The translations under genes were made by a program, and so were the position numbers. 64,000 bases of DNA from Bacteroidaceae bacterium (GTDB taxonomy: Bacteria; Bacteroidota; Bacteroidia; Bacteroidales; Bacteroidaceae): the NCBI GenBank assembly GCA_024401215.1, contig JAKSLL010000007.1:1-64000 (forward strand), written 5' to 3'. The number at the start of each line of letters is the position of its first letter. The first letter of the stretch is position 1. Below are positions 1 through 11,300 of the stretch, one piece after another. The notes below the pieces were generated by a model. It was not told the DNA's origin. It searched no databases and worked only from the letters and a program-made list of their open reading frames with translations.

Positions 1-11
1 TTATTTGTCTG

Positions 12-34
12 TTGAGTATTTTTTCATAACTTTG
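12..34 (+). promoter_or_regulatory. Promoter of the clpS-clpA-aat operon
   Basis: A Bacteroidetes-type -7 box TAACTTTG lies at 27-34, with a TTG of the -33 element at 12-14. The start of clpS is 68 bases downstream. This is a pattern match only. Confidence 0.6.
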
Positions 35-101
35 CATTATTACTCAACGATGAGTTGAAGCAGAACATATACAAAACATAAAAACAGCATAGATACAATA
101 A

Positions 102-422
102 ATGGAAAAAACGCAACATAACATAAAAGAGCGCACGGATTATCGATTTGAACAGCCACCTATGTATATTGTCATAATGCACAATGACGATTTCACGACA
201 ATGGAATTTGTCGTCAAAATACTCAAAACAGTATTTTTCAAGCCAGAGTACGAGGCTGTCGAACTGATGCTGAAAGTACATAAAGAGAATGCAGCAGTTA
301 TTGGCCGCTACACGCTCGATATGGCTGCAAGCAAATGCAAAAAGGCTACAAGCATGGCAGAGAAAGAAGGATACCCCTTCAAGGTCACCTATGAAATTGA
401 GCCCAATGAACTTCCTTTCTAA
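102..422 (+). CDS. clpS: ATP-dependent Clp protease adaptor ClpS
   Basis: ClpS recognises proteins with N-terminal bulky hydrophobic residues and hands them to the ClpA unfoldase in the cytoplasm. The 106-aa product shows the family's substrate-pocket motif NDDFTTMEFV at about residues 28-37 and the conserved KVH near residue 66; the ordinary length is about 100 aa. It is followed after 47 bases by clpA and then by aat, so adaptor, unfoldase and an N-degron-making transferase sit in one transcription unit. The ATG at 102 is the only start that leaves the ClpS core intact. Identification is firm from motif and context. Confidence 0.95.
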   Translation: MEKTQHNIKERTDYRFEQPPMYIVIMHNDDFTTMEFVVKILKTVFFKPEYEAVELMLKVHKENAAVIGRYTLDMAASKCKKATSMAEKEGYPFKVTYEIEPNELPF

Positions 423-469
423 CAAATATGCACAATTTTAAAGTTTATAAATAGCATAATAACAATAGT

Positions 470-2785
470 ATGAAACTATCAGAACGTTTAAACAACATTA
501 TCGAATTAGCAAATAACATCGCTACTTTGCGAAGAAATGAGTTTCTCATTCCTGAGCATATCCTAATGGCAATAATGCTACAGCCCGAAGGCAAAGCACT
601 CATTGAATGTTTCCAGATTGACTGGGATGAGATGAAGAAAGACATCGAATTCGGGATTTCCACCGTTGACAGTTATCCTGAAGATTATGACCAAGAATAT
701 CAGATAGAATTGTCGGAACAGTCTAAGGAGATTCTCACTACAGCAGTTTTCATGGCTGAAGCAGCATCTAAAACAGAATTTGACATACCGCACATCATGC
801 ACGCCATAATACAGCTGGATGATTCGTATGCCAGAGATATCCTGATGAGACATACCACATATAATAAACATGACCTTCTGCAAATCATCATAGCAATCTG
901 CAATGGTGAGAAGCCACCATTGTACTTCCCTTGCAATGATGACACAAACACCAATGATGATGACAGAGCCGAAGAAAATGACTATTATACAGAAGATGAA
1001 GAAGGAGATTATTTCATCAATACCACAAGACCGTCGGGCGATGCTAAAAAGGACTGGAAGAAACTATGCACATGCATCAACGACAGTGTTGACACCCACA
1101 ACCCTCTCATCGGCAGAGAGCAGGAGATAGAAAGAACAATACAAGTGCTTTGCAGAAAGGAGAAAAACAATCCTCTGCACGTGGGTGAACCTGGCGTCGG
1201 CAAGACTGCTATCATCTATGGCCTTGCAGACAGGATAAACAGCGGCAATGTGCCAGAACGACTGAAAGGAGCGACAATATACCAAGTTGACATGGGCAAC
1301 TTGATAGCTGGCACTCAATATCGCGGTGATTTCGAGAAACGCGTTCAGAGCATCATGAACGGAGCATCCGAACAGGGCAATGTAATCATCTATATAGATG
1401 AGATACACACTCTTGTTGGCTCTGGTGCCATCGGTGAGAGTGCGCTCGATGCGTCAAATATGCTTAAGCCTTATCTTGAAAGCGGAACCATACGCTTCAT
1501 AGGCTCTACCACATATCAGGAATACAACAAGTATTTCCAAAAAAGCAAAGGGCTTGTCAGACGATTCCAACAAATAGATATTGTCGAACCAAGCATCGAT
1601 GAGACTGTCAAGATTATCGAAGGACTGAGAAGCAAATACGAGGATTTCCATCATGTGCGCTACTCTGACAGCATCATACGCTATGCTGTTGAGATGAGCG
1701 CAAAGTATATCAATGAGCGATTCCTTCCAGACAAGGCTATCGACCTCATAGACGAGGCAGGAGCATATACAGAGATATGCAGTAACAGCGATTCAAACGA
1801 TGTGACTATCGACACCATCAACACCATACTGTCAAATGTGTGCAAAATAGACCCAAATCTGCTCAAGGACGAGGACAATGACAATCTTGAGAATCTCGAA
1901 AGCCGAATATCATCACAGATTTTCGGTCAAGACAAGGCTGTCAGCAATGTTGTCGAGGCTGTGCAGATGGGGAAAGCTGGTCTTCTGGATGATGAGAAAC
2001 CTGTCGCATCATTGCTCTTCGTCGGTCCTACTGGCGTCGGCAAAACCGAGGTTTGCCGCGTTTTGGCAAAGGAATTGGGCATCGAACTCATACGTTTCGA
2101 CATGAGCGAATATGCAGAGAAACATACCATAGCAAAACTCATAGGTTCTCCTGCTGGGTATGTAGGCTACGAAGAAGGCGGACTGCTTACCGATGCCATA
2201 AGAAAGACGCCACATTGCGTGCTGCTGCTTGATGAGATAGAGAAGGCTCACCCTGACATTTATAATATCCTCTTGCAGGTGATGGATTATGCGCGCCTCA
2301 CAGACAACAAAGGTCAAAAGGCAGATTTCCGCCATGTGATTCTTGTCATGACAAGCAATGCTGGTGCGCAATTCGCCCATCAGGCATCAGTAGGATTTGG
2401 CAATCAGGTATCATCTGGAGACGCTATGATGCAGACGGTGAAGAAAACCTTCAAACCAGAGTTTCTCGCACGACTGTCCAACACCGTCGTCTTCAATGAC
2501 ATGGACAGAGAAATGGCGAAACTCATTCTTGACAAAAAGCTGCGACTCTTGTCTGACAAACTAAGTAAGAAGAATGTCATACTGCAACTCACACCTGCCG
2601 CCCACGAGCTTCTGCTCTCCCTCGGCTACAGCAAGAAAAGCGGAGCAAGAGAGATGGACCGCCTCATCAATCAGATGCTGTCGCCAACTCTAACAAAAGA
2701 GATTCTTTTCGGCAGACTCAAAAAAGGAGGAATAGCCATCGTCGATGAAAAAGATAACCAGCTTTGCTTTGTCGATATAAAGTAA
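470..2785 (+). CDS. clpA: ATP-dependent Clp protease ATP-binding subunit ClpA
   Basis: ClpA is a hexameric AAA+ unfoldase that feeds substrates into ClpP. The 771-aa protein has an N-terminal Clp repeat domain (about 1-145), a strongly acidic linker (about 150-175, rich in Asp and Glu), a first AAA module with Walker A GEPGVGKT near residue 238, and a second with GPTGVGKT near residue 518. The tripeptide VGF near residue 640 sits where the ClpP-docking loop is found in ClpA/ClpX. The missing ClpB-type coiled-coil middle domain and the adjacent clpS separate it from ClpB/ClpC. clpP is not in this window. The acidic linker is longer than usual and might affect adaptor docking, which is inference. 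Confidence 0.95.
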   Translation: MKLSERLNNIIELANNIATLRRNEFLIPEHILMAIMLQPEGKALIECFQIDWDEMKKDIEFGISTVDSYPEDYDQEYQIELSEQSKEILTTAVFMAEAASKTEFDIPHIMHAIIQLDDSYARDILMRHTTYNKHDLLQIIIAICNGEKPPLYFPCNDDTNTNDDDRAEENDYYTEDEEGDYFINTTRPSGDAKKDWKKLCTCINDSVDTHNPLIGREQEIERTIQVLCRKEKNNPLHVGEPGVGKTAIIYGLADRINSGNVPERLKGATIYQVDMGNLIAGTQYRGDFEKRVQSIMNGASEQGNVIIYIDEIHTLVGSGAIGESALDASNMLKPYLESGTIRFIGSTTYQEYNKYFQKSKGLVRRFQQIDIVEPSIDETVKIIEGLRSKYEDFHHVRYSDSIIRYAVEMSAKYINERFLPDKAIDLIDEAGAYTEICSNSDSNDVTIDTINTILSNVCKIDPNLLKDEDNDNLENLESRISSQIFGQDKAVSNVVEAVQMGKAGLLDDEKPVASLLFVGPTGVGKTEVCRVLAKELGIELIRFDMSEYAEKHTIAKLIGSPAGYVGYEEGGLLTDAIRKTPHCVLLLDEIEKAHPDIYNILLQVMDYARLTDNKGQKADFRHVILVMTSNAGAQFAHQASVGFGNQVSSGDAMMQTVKKTFKPEFLARLSNTVVFNDMDREMAKLILDKKLRLLSDKLSKKNVILQLTPAAHELLLSLGYSKKSGAREMDRLINQMLSPTLTKEILFGRLKKGGIAIVDEKDNQLCFVDIK

Positions 2786-2802
2786 TTTTGACCACCTACT
2801 TA
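2783..2802 (+). promoter_or_regulatory. TAATTTTG box inside a TAAGTAGGT-type repeat end
   Basis: A TAATTTTG -7-like box overlaps the clpA stop codon and continues into ACCACCTACTTA, the same end sequence as the repeats at 7362-7549 and 23939-24021. It points towards aat, whose ATG is about 40 bases further on, so it could be an internal promoter. No matching second end was found nearby. Confidence 0.4.
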
Positions 2803-2842
2803 CCAATACACAACCATCAATACCAATAAAATACGCACTAAT

Positions 2843-3529
2843 ATGATATATCTGCTTAACGATCAAATAAGTTTTCCCGACCCACGAGAAGGAGAAAAAG
2901 ATGGACTGTTCGCTGTTGGCGGCGACCTGTCGCCAAACAGACTTCTGCTGGCATATTCCAATGGAATCTTCCCTTGGTATGCTTTTCGCAAAGAAGATGC
3001 CAACCCTTACCTCCTTGACGATAATGGTAAGCCATACATACAATGGTGGTGTCCAATGCAGAGGTTTGTCATCTTCCCAAAAGAGATACACATATCTCAC
3101 TCAATGCGCCAGCTCATCAAGCAGAATAAGTTCACAGTAACGATAGATCATGACTTTGAAAATGTGATACGCAACTGCAGCAATCTCCGCATAGATCAAA
3201 GAGGGGCATGGCTCGGAGGCGAAATGATAGAAGCATACACAAAACTACACGAACTTGGTTTTGCACACAGCGTTGAAGTGTGGGATGAAAACAAAAATCT
3301 TGTTGGCGGCCTCTATGGCATCAACATAGGCAAATTCTTCTTTGGCGAGAGCATGTTCTCACTTGTTGCTAACGCCTCAAAGATGGCGCTCATAACATTC
3401 GCAAAAATCTTTGATAAGTCAGGAGGAATATTCATCGACTGCCAGTTTGAAACACCACATTTGAAAAGCATGGGTGGCCGCTACATCACATACGATGATT
3501 ATATGATGTATATAAGGAATCACAAGTAG
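2843..3529 (+). CDS. aat: Leucyl/phenylalanyl-tRNA--protein transferase
   Basis: Aat transfers leucine or phenylalanine from aminoacyl-tRNA to proteins with N-terminal Arg or Lys, creating the primary destabilising residues that ClpS recognises. The 228-aa product has the family hallmarks GGDLSP, NGIFPWY and WWCPMQRF in the first third, GAWLGGEM in the middle and FGESMFS later; length matches the family. It is the third gene of clpS-clpA-aat, 57 bases after clpA, followed by a strong terminator at 3558-3606. Bacteroidetes often keep these genes apart, so a dedicated N-degron operon is notable. Confidence 0.95.
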   Translation: MIYLLNDQISFPDPREGEKDGLFAVGGDLSPNRLLLAYSNGIFPWYAFRKEDANPYLLDDNGKPYIQWWCPMQRFVIFPKEIHISHSMRQLIKQNKFTVTIDHDFENVIRNCSNLRIDQRGAWLGGEMIEAYTKLHELGFAHSVEVWDENKNLVGGLYGINIGKFFFGESMFSLVANASKMALITFAKIFDKSGGIFIDCQFETPHLKSMGGRYITYDDYMMYIRNHK

Positions 3530-3557
3530 CCACTTGCCATCTGAAATACAAACACTT

Positions 3558-3606
3558 AAACGGCGACATCCTTGTGCTTGGAAGGCACAAGGATGTCGCC
3601 GTTTTC
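3558..3606 (+). terminator. Rho-independent terminator after aat
   Basis: Two nearly perfect ~19-base arms (3558-3577 and 3585-3605) carrying GGCGACATCCTTGTGC and its complement form a long GC-rich hairpin ending in TTTT. Confidence 0.9.
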
Positions 3607-3673
3607 ATACTGAACACCAATAACTTTCAACTGACTTTACTTCACTATTTGTTTGAAGCAGACAACCGCTGTA

Positions 3674-3774
3674 TGTTACGCGTGCAACACACCCTATGTT
3701 ACACTTGCAACACGCTGTGTGTAACAAGTGTAACATACGGCATGTTACGCTCGTAACATCAAGCGCATGTAACG
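3674..3774. repeat. TGTTACA-rich palindromic repeat, copy 1
   Basis: The stretch is built from TGTTACR / YGTAACA units in both orientations. Bases 3694-3736 form a hairpin with arms TATGTTACACTTG and its complement. Related copies lie at 37591-37675 and 63782-63871. No convincing gene fits the 350 bases between aat and manA apart from this repeat and the terminator. Confidence 0.75.
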
Positions 3775-3880
3775 GTTTATAAAACTAACATGTATCAGTC
3801 CGTCCGCAAAATAATCGTAGTCTGATGAACCGTTTACGTTAACTCCATGAGATACCGGCACATCAATCAGTGCCATCTCA

Positions 3881-4924
3881 TTATTTCTTTGACAGATGCA
3901 AGAAACGAGCCATTTTGCGCATTGGACTTAAATCCTTGTTATTGATAAAGGCATCAAGCAGACGGGTAGAGCCATTCAATGGCGTTACATCATAGTCAGC
4001 AATCGCAGCAGGGATAAGACATGAGCATCCCTCCTTCAACACAACCTCATCGCCAGTAGAACGTACTTTTATCTTGCAATCACCCTTTATGCACATCGTT
4101 ATAATAAAACTGTCGTACTTTATAAGGTCACGATGGAAAGTTGCGCTCAGTTCAGTCACTCTCACATTGAAGAAAGGTGAGTCGATGACCCTGTTCGACT
4201 TATTTCCCTCTCCAGAATAGTCTGTTCGGTAGTCGTCAAGCACATCATAGTTCAAAGCCTCAGCTGCAAGTTCGGTATGCAATTCGCGTGGCTTGCCATC
4301 CATGCCCGGACGATTATAGTCGAATATTCGATATGTTACATCCGATGATTGCTGCACCTCGGCAAGAAGGATGCCTCCACAGATGGCATGCACTCTGCCA
4401 GCAGGAATGTAAAACACATCGCCAGCCTTAACTTCGTGACGAGCCAGAACATCGCATATAGAGCCATCGGCTATTCTCCGCTTATATTCCTCTCTTGTGA
4501 TTCTATCCTTGAAGCCCGAGTAGAGATAGCTGCCTGGGGTAGCATCAATGACATACCACATTTCAGTCTTTCCAAACTTCCCATGCACCCTGTTTGCCAT
4601 CTCATCATCGGGATGAACCTGAATGCTGAGGTCCTTCTCAGCATCTATGAACTTCACAAGCAAAGGCAACTTCTTTCCGTACTTCTTTGCCACCTTGCCG
4701 CCTAAAATGTGAGCCGGCATCTCCTCAACCACACTAATGATATCCCTGCCAGCCCATTCACCATTGCTGATGATTGATGGGCTAGAAGGCACCGCACTCA
4801 CCTCCCAGCTTTCCCCAATAGGTTCGGCTGTAGGCTCCAACCCCTTAAAAGGCTGAAGCTTATGTCCGCCCCATACGATGGAGTGCAGGTTAGGCTGAAA
4901 AAGTAACGGATATAGTTTCCTCAT
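3881..4924 (-). CDS. manA: Mannose-6-phosphate isomerase, class I
   Basis: The enzyme interconverts mannose-6-phosphate and fructose-6-phosphate in the cytoplasm and needs zinc. The 347-aa product has the type I metal-binding motif QVHPDD near residue 102 after LVKFIDAEKDLSI, and a cupin-like segment GDVFYIPAGRVHAI near residue 168. Length fits the bacterial short class I form. It lies 18 bases downstream of the esterase gene on the same strand, so the two are probably co-transcribed, linking deacylation of a plant-type polysaccharide to hexose-phosphate metabolism; this link is inference. Confidence 0.92.
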   Translation of the reverse strand: MRKLYPLLFQPNLHSIVWGGHKLQPFKGLEPTAEPIGESWEVSAVPSSPSIISNGEWAGRDIISVVEEMPAHILGGKVAKKYGKKLPLLVKFIDAEKDLSIQVHPDDEMANRVHGKFGKTEMWYVIDATPGSYLYSGFKDRITREEYKRRIADGSICDVLARHEVKAGDVFYIPAGRVHAICGGILLAEVQQSSDVTYRIFDYNRPGMDGKPRELHTELAAEALNYDVLDDYRTDYSGEGNKSNRVIDSPFFNVRVTELSATFHRDLIKYDSFIITMCIKGDCKIKVRSTGDEVVLKEGCSCLIPAAIADYDVTPLNGSTRLLDAFINNKDLSPMRKMARFLHLSKK

Positions 4925-4942
4925 ATTTTAACGAATAATTTT

Positions 4943-6151
<1,209 letters not shown>

Positions 6152-6183
6152 TTAGATTTTGGAGAAACATTATATTTATTGTG

Positions 6184-6191
6184 CAAAGTTA
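6184..6191 (-). promoter_or_regulatory. -7 box of the esterase-manA operon
   Basis: TAACTTTG on the minus strand, 38 bases upstream of the esterase ATG, preceded by a T-rich region. Matches the Bacteroidetes TAnnTTTG consensus. Confidence 0.6.
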
Positions 6192-6296
6192 GAAAAAAAC
6201 ATCAAAATGTCATTCCTGCCACAACAAAAATATTCTATGCCGCAGCACTAATATCATTTATTGACAAGTTGACACACAAAAACAATAAAATAATAG

Positions 6297-6304
6297 TATC
6301 TTTG
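6297..6304 (+). promoter_or_regulatory. -7 box of the dus gene
   Basis: TATCTTTG, followed by a ~60-base leader to the dus ATG at 6374. Matches the TAnnTTTG consensus. Confidence 0.55.
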
Positions 6305-6373
6305 CATTGCTTATTATAGTCTTGCCCTGATTTATCAGATATTCTTACGCCAAAACAAAAAGATATACATCTA

Positions 6374-7300
6374 ATGAAATATAAGATTTTTTTCGCCCCC
6401 ATACAAGGATACACAGAGGATGTGTACCGTCGCTTGCACAAAGAGATTTTCGGCGGCATAGACACATATTGCACCCCCTTCATCCGTCTTGAACATGGCG
6501 TCATAAGAAGCAAAGACATGCGCGATATACGACCAGACTTCAATGAAGGAGTAAATCTCATGCCGCAGATCATTGCTGCAGACGCAAGCGAGGCTGCCAT
6601 ACTCATCGAACAGCTTATAAATTTCAATTACAAGCATATCGACATCAATATGGGCTGCCCTTTTCCACTACAGACTCGACATGGCAAAGGAGCAGGCTTA
6701 ATGGCATTGCCAGACAAGGTGAAAGACATCATCGACAGTCTTGGCAAATACCAAGGCATCACCTTCTCTGTGAAGATGCGTCTGGGGCTCGATGACAACA
6801 ACCAATGGCGTGACATCCTGCCAATTCTCAACAAAGCACCTCTCACCCACATCACCGTACACCCTCGCATAGCAACACAGCAATACAAAGGAGACATTGA
6901 CATAGACTCATTCAATGCCGTCCTCAGCGAGTCTGCACACCCTGTCATTTATAATGGCGACATACGCAGTGTTGATGACATCCTCCGCCTTGAAGACACT
7001 TACGGCGAGCGACTGCATGGAGTGATGATAGGTCGTGGACTGCTCTCTCGCCCTTCTTTAGCTCGCGAATATGCCGACAGCCAATCAGCAGATGATACAG
7101 AAGTTATAAGAAAGATGAAACTAATGCACAGCAAGCTGCAAGAACACTATTCAGCAATAATACCTGGCGAATCACAGCAATTAAACAAACTACGCACTTT
7201 CTGGGATTACGCCGAGGACACATTAGGGCGTAAGCAATGGAAAAAAATCATGAAAGCGGGAAATGCCAAAAACTACCTTATCGCCGTCAATGCATGCTGA
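6374..7300 (+). CDS. tRNA-dihydrouridine synthase
   Basis: An FMN- and NADPH-dependent enzyme that reduces specific uridines in the tRNA D-loop. The 308-aa TIM-barrel protein has the opening APIQGYTEDVYR, the catalytic-cysteine motif NMGCP near residue 97 with GKGAGLM after it, SVKMRLG near residue 136, and HPRIATQQYKG and NGDI motifs lining the flavin site. It resembles the Dus branch common in Bacteroidetes rather than E. coli DusA/B/C closely enough to assign a letter. It is monocistronic, followed by the palindromic repeat at 7362-7549. Confidence 0.93.
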   Translation: MKYKIFFAPIQGYTEDVYRRLHKEIFGGIDTYCTPFIRLEHGVIRSKDMRDIRPDFNEGVNLMPQIIAADASEAAILIEQLINFNYKHIDINMGCPFPLQTRHGKGAGLMALPDKVKDIIDSLGKYQGITFSVKMRLGLDDNNQWRDILPILNKAPLTHITVHPRIATQQYKGDIDIDSFNAVLSESAHPVIYNGDIRSVDDILRLEDTYGERLHGVMIGRGLLSRPSLAREYADSQSADDTEVIRKMKLMHSKLQEHYSAIIPGESQQLNKLRTFWDYAEDTLGRKQWKKIMKAGNAKNYLIAVNAC

Positions 7301-7361
7301 ATGACTGGAGATAATGGAAGTTTATACAAAAACAGCCTTGACAGAATTCAATAATCCAAGA

Positions 7362-7549
7362 TAAGTAGGTGTTCATAATTATTTAAATATTTGATGCGTT
7401 CTATTTGAGCGCAGATTTTCGTTTTCATTTGAATGAGCAATGCGGGCATTGTGACTGAAAATGAAATGGAAAGATGCCTCAAAGAGGACGTATCAAATAT
7501 CGAAAACGCCTACTTGTGTAGTATATAAATAATTTTGAACATCTACTTA
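7362..7549. repeat. 188-bp palindromic MITE-like element with TAAGTAGGTG ends
   Basis: The ends TAAGTAGGTGTTCATAATTA and its near-complement form ~24-base terminal inverted repeats. The inside is also an imperfect palindrome: ATATTTGAT at 7388 pairs with ATCAAATAT at 7492, GTTTTCATTT pairs with AAATGAAA, and the apex is CAATGCGGGCATTG. The right end carries TAATTTTG at 7530-7537, a -7-like box pointing into the next gene. Confidence 0.75.
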
Positions 7550-7555
7550 ATAAGT

Positions 7556-8107
7556 ATGGAAACAAAAGAATATCTCGACAATTACGAAGACGGTCTGATG
7601 CAGTATCTTCTGCGCATGCTCACATCGATGGGGCATCAAGAAGGGCAGCTATTAGAGACACCCGACATCAACGACACATGGGCAAAAGTATATCAGTCAT
7701 ATCTTGCTGATGCTGTAGGCGAGATTGCCAACTACCCAACAGTAGCTTTGGGATGGGCTATGTATCTCGGCATGGCTGTGGCTCACTACTGGGATGACGA
7801 CTGGAGCATTTATGGAAATGTGCCAAACCTATATGAATACATACGCGACAAGCGTGGTTTCGATTACCTCGACGAGGTGGTGAGCGGTGACATCCTCATG
7901 CTAAAGGGTGATGAATGCAAGCAGAAGCAGAGTGTTGTCCTCGCTTGCGCCGAACAGACGCTTTCCCACATACGAGCTGAACATATCGAGCCACAAAGTC
8001 CTCGCGCTTACTATGTCTTTGCACGAAGCGTCTCTGTCTTGTTCCGCCTCGGAGCATCAATCGAATTGAAATCTCTCGGATACAAGTTTGAACAACAGGC
8101 TTTGTAA
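7556..8107 (+). CDS. Conserved hypothetical protein
   Basis: An 183-aa soluble protein with no signal peptide and no family I can name. It is rich in aromatic residues in the middle (GWAMYLGMAVAHYWDDDW near residues 62-80) and looks mostly helical. The ATG at 7556 is preferred over an in-frame TTG at 7535, because the TTG lies inside the repeat end. The ATG is only 19 bases after a TAATTTTG box supplied by the repeat, so the repeat may be its promoter. A 47-codon ORF follows one base later, then a strong terminator. Confidence 0.75.
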   Translation: METKEYLDNYEDGLMQYLLRMLTSMGHQEGQLLETPDINDTWAKVYQSYLADAVGEIANYPTVALGWAMYLGMAVAHYWDDDWSIYGNVPNLYEYIRDKRGFDYLDEVVSGDILMLKGDECKQKQSVVLACAEQTLSHIRAEHIEPQSPRAYYVFARSVSVLFRLGASIELKSLGYKFEQQAL

Positions 8108-8108
8108 A

Positions 8109-8252
8109 ATGTCTGAAGATAAGAAGCCTAACCATACGGAGCGAAAGAAGATAACGAGAGCCCAGTGCTTAGAACTGAACGAGGTGGCTAGCATGCTATC
8201 AACTGAGCCGTGGACTGACGAACTGGAAGAACAGGTGACAAAGACAATCTAA
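8109..8252 (+). CDS. Small hypothetical protein (47 aa)
   Basis: An ORF beginning ATG one base after the upstream stop codon and running 47 codons to TAA. It is highly charged, starting MSEDKKPNHTERKKITRAQ and ending acidic (DELEEQVTKTI), with no membrane segment. Close spacing and the terminator just after it (8276-8317) support it as the last gene of a two-gene unit. I do not recognise the family. Confidence 0.5.
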   Translation: MSEDKKPNHTERKKITRAQCLELNEVASMLSTEPWTDELEEQVTKTI

Positions 8253-8275
8253 CGCCTTGAAATAGAACATTCACA

Positions 8276-8317
8276 AAAAAGCTGGACGGGAATATTTCCC
8301 CGCCCAGCTTTTTATTT
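8276..8317. terminator. Bidirectional terminator
   Basis: AAAAAAGCTGGACGGG and CCCGCCCAGCTTTTT arms surround a short AT loop between convergent genes. It can serve both the small plus-strand operon and the minus-strand regulator gene. Confidence 0.88.
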
Positions 8318-8367
8318 CTCAAGTGTTTAGAATTACTTCACCACTAAAAGTAATGTTGCAATTGAAA

Positions 8368-11300
8368 TCAATCTACTGACATCTGCTTCTGCTCTTCGCT
8401 GCTCTTCTTCATCCATTCGGTAGGGGTGAGTCCGTAGAGAGCCTTGAAACTTGTTGAGAAAGATGTCTGTGACTTGAATCCTACAGTATAGCTGACAGTC
8501 GTCACATCGAGATGCTTCTCGGAGAGCAAGCGTGCAGCCTCCTTGAGACGCACATATTTGATGAATTCACGAGGAGCCTGTCCTGTCAACTCTTTCATCT
8601 TTCTATAGAAATGCACACGGCTGATACCAACCTTGTCAGCAATATCCTCAACAGACACCTCTGAATTGCTGAGATTCTCGTTTATCACTTTCATCACACG
8701 ATTCATAAGATGCTCGTCTGGCGACTCCATCTCTATCTTGTCGATGCTCTCCTCTTGATGCCTGTCAGATGTGTATTTGCCCTGAAGCACCTGACGAGTG
8801 CGAAGGAGGTTGAGCATTGTTGAGCGGAGCACATCCATATTGAAAGGCTTTGAGATATAGGCATCTGCTCCATTCGTCATGCTGGCAATTCTCTCCGAAT
8901 CGCTACCAAGAGCAGTAATAAGAATGAGAGGTATGTGGTTTGTGTTGAAGTTAGCCTTGACTTTCTGGCACAGCGTCATTCCGTCCATGACAGGCATCAT
9001 GACATCGCACACAATGAGGTCGGCCTTGTTAGTGTGACTTATCACATAATCCCAAGCCTCTTGTCCGTTAGAAAATTCATGTATCACAAATTCGCCAGAA
9101 AGTTCGCTGCGCACATACTGACGCACAGCATCATCATCCTCCACAAGCACAACATTTCTATGTGGGGAGTCAGTTGTCTTCTTATCGACAAACGTGTCGG
9201 CAACCTCCTCCTCAACAACATTAGCAGGCTTGACGTACTTAGTAGGCTGACTCATGTGCTTCACTTCGCGCAAGCGGTCAATGATAGAGAGAATGCGCTC
9301 TGTATTCTGAAGTATAAGCTTGTAGTTGCGCTGACGCTCAGGATCACTGTCATGCCCTATCAGCTGCTGCACAGGCGACATGATAAGAGTCATTGGCGTA
9401 CGTATGTCGTGGTTTATATCCATCACGAATTGTATGCGAGCCTCCTCAAGGTCACGCTCATGACGACGACGCTCAATCACTCTGCGAGCCTTCATCTGAC
9501 GACGAGCATATTGTATGCCCAGCCAGCAGATGAGAAGGAAGATGATGATATAAATGACTTTAGCCCATACTGTAGCATACCATGCAGGATGGATGACAAT
9601 CGTAATCTCGCGCTCTTCGCTCACGCCACCGAAAGCCAAAGCGCGAACCTTTACCTGATATTCACCTGGTTCGAGGTTGTCAAACACAAGATGACTTGTG
9701 CTTCCGCCTTGCTCTACCCATCCACTGCCATTAATGCTATACTGATAGGTGACATGCTGATTTACAAGTCCGTCCACACCTAACACGAGAGAGAAGCGAT
9801 TGTCGGAGTAGCCAAGTTCTATCTCAGGCACATCATCAAGCACTCCGTGAAGGATGTCATAACTGCCAGATTTGTCGCCAACATGGATTGTCTTGTTTCC
9901 CATCATAAGATCCACAAGACGCAAAGACAGACGATGCTCCTCCTTGCTTCTCTGTGCGATATTCTTGTCATCAAAATATGTCAATCCACTAATTCCGCCA
10001 ATATACACCCTGCCGTTGCGAACAAAGACAGAACCTCGACAGAATTCATTATCTTGAAGTCCGTCCTCAACAAAGAAATTGCTGAACTTCTCTGTTTTGA
10101 CATTCATGCAAGAAAGTCCTTTATCCGTTCCTACCCATAGGTTGTCGCCTACAAAGCATAGCGATACTGTGCTGTTTATGGAAAGACCGTCTGACACAGT
10201 ATAACGCTTGGTCTTGAACGACTTTGTGTCAATGCTCACCAGACCTATCTCTGTTGCAGCCCATACCGTTTTGCCGTCAGGAGCAAGAACCAGATGGCGC
10301 ACATTGACATCGTTAAGCAGTTTCATGCTCTCTTCACGTATCACACCCCCATTCTCAACTTTGCATATACGCAAACCGCTCACACCGCCCAAATACAGTC
10401 GGTCGCCAACAGGAAGTATTGTATATAGGTAAGGGTTGCCAATAATCTTCGACCCTTCACCATCCTGATTCCATGTAGCGGTATATTGGGTGAAAGTGTT
10501 GGTAGAGAGATTATAATAATAGAATCCATTGCCTACAGTAGCAATCCAGTAAGCACCGTCACCTGCTGGCCGAATCTCGAAAATCTGCTTTATCTCATCT
10601 GTCAGCATACGGAAAGAACCATCTTTCATCTGCCACAATCCGTCAAAGAAGGTGCCCAGCAGAAGCTGTGTGTCTGTGACAGGACAGATAGACGTAAACA
10701 CATTTGGCATACCAGGATTTGTGCTTTTGTTCCAATGCTCTGAAGATGTGCCGTCAGCTGAAACATTATATAAGCCGTCATTGTCGGTAGCCACCCACAA
10801 CGTGCCATTGCCCGCCCCTACGACAGCCAAGACAGAATTTGAGCCAATAGTATTGCGAGTGATGGAGTTGCTTCCTATATATTCAAAGGCAGATTGGTTG
10901 GCAGGCTTCACCATAACACCCTTCCAGTATATACCTACCCACACATTGCCAAAGGCATCACAAATGGCATCTTTGACATTTGCTGTGGCAAGATTGAAAT
11001 CGTTCATCTTCATGGTGCTGAGTGAGATAGTTTTTGTCTTCTCATCGAAAATGCGGAGACCGCCTCCGTCTGTACAAACAAAATACAAGCCATCTCGCCA
11101 AGCACTGAAACTGCATACCACGCCACCAATCTGGACAGCCGAAGCCACCATCTCGAATCTGGCTGTTGTAACATTATATTTGAATATTCCGTCAGAAAGC
11201 GTCGCTGCATAAATCTCTCCAGATGCACTCTTCTGGAGCCTCAACACTCCCCGCACTCCTTCTACACGTTTGGCTTCCCCATTCTTAACTTTAAGGAACA

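Noticed and set aside
3574..3756. 60-aa plus-strand reading frame after aat
   Set aside because: It lies across the terminator and the palindromic repeat and its composition follows the repeat.
8935..9783. 282-aa plus-strand frame opposite the hybrid regulator
   Set aside because: Antisense shadow of a well-conserved coding region; no domain, promoter or plausible start.
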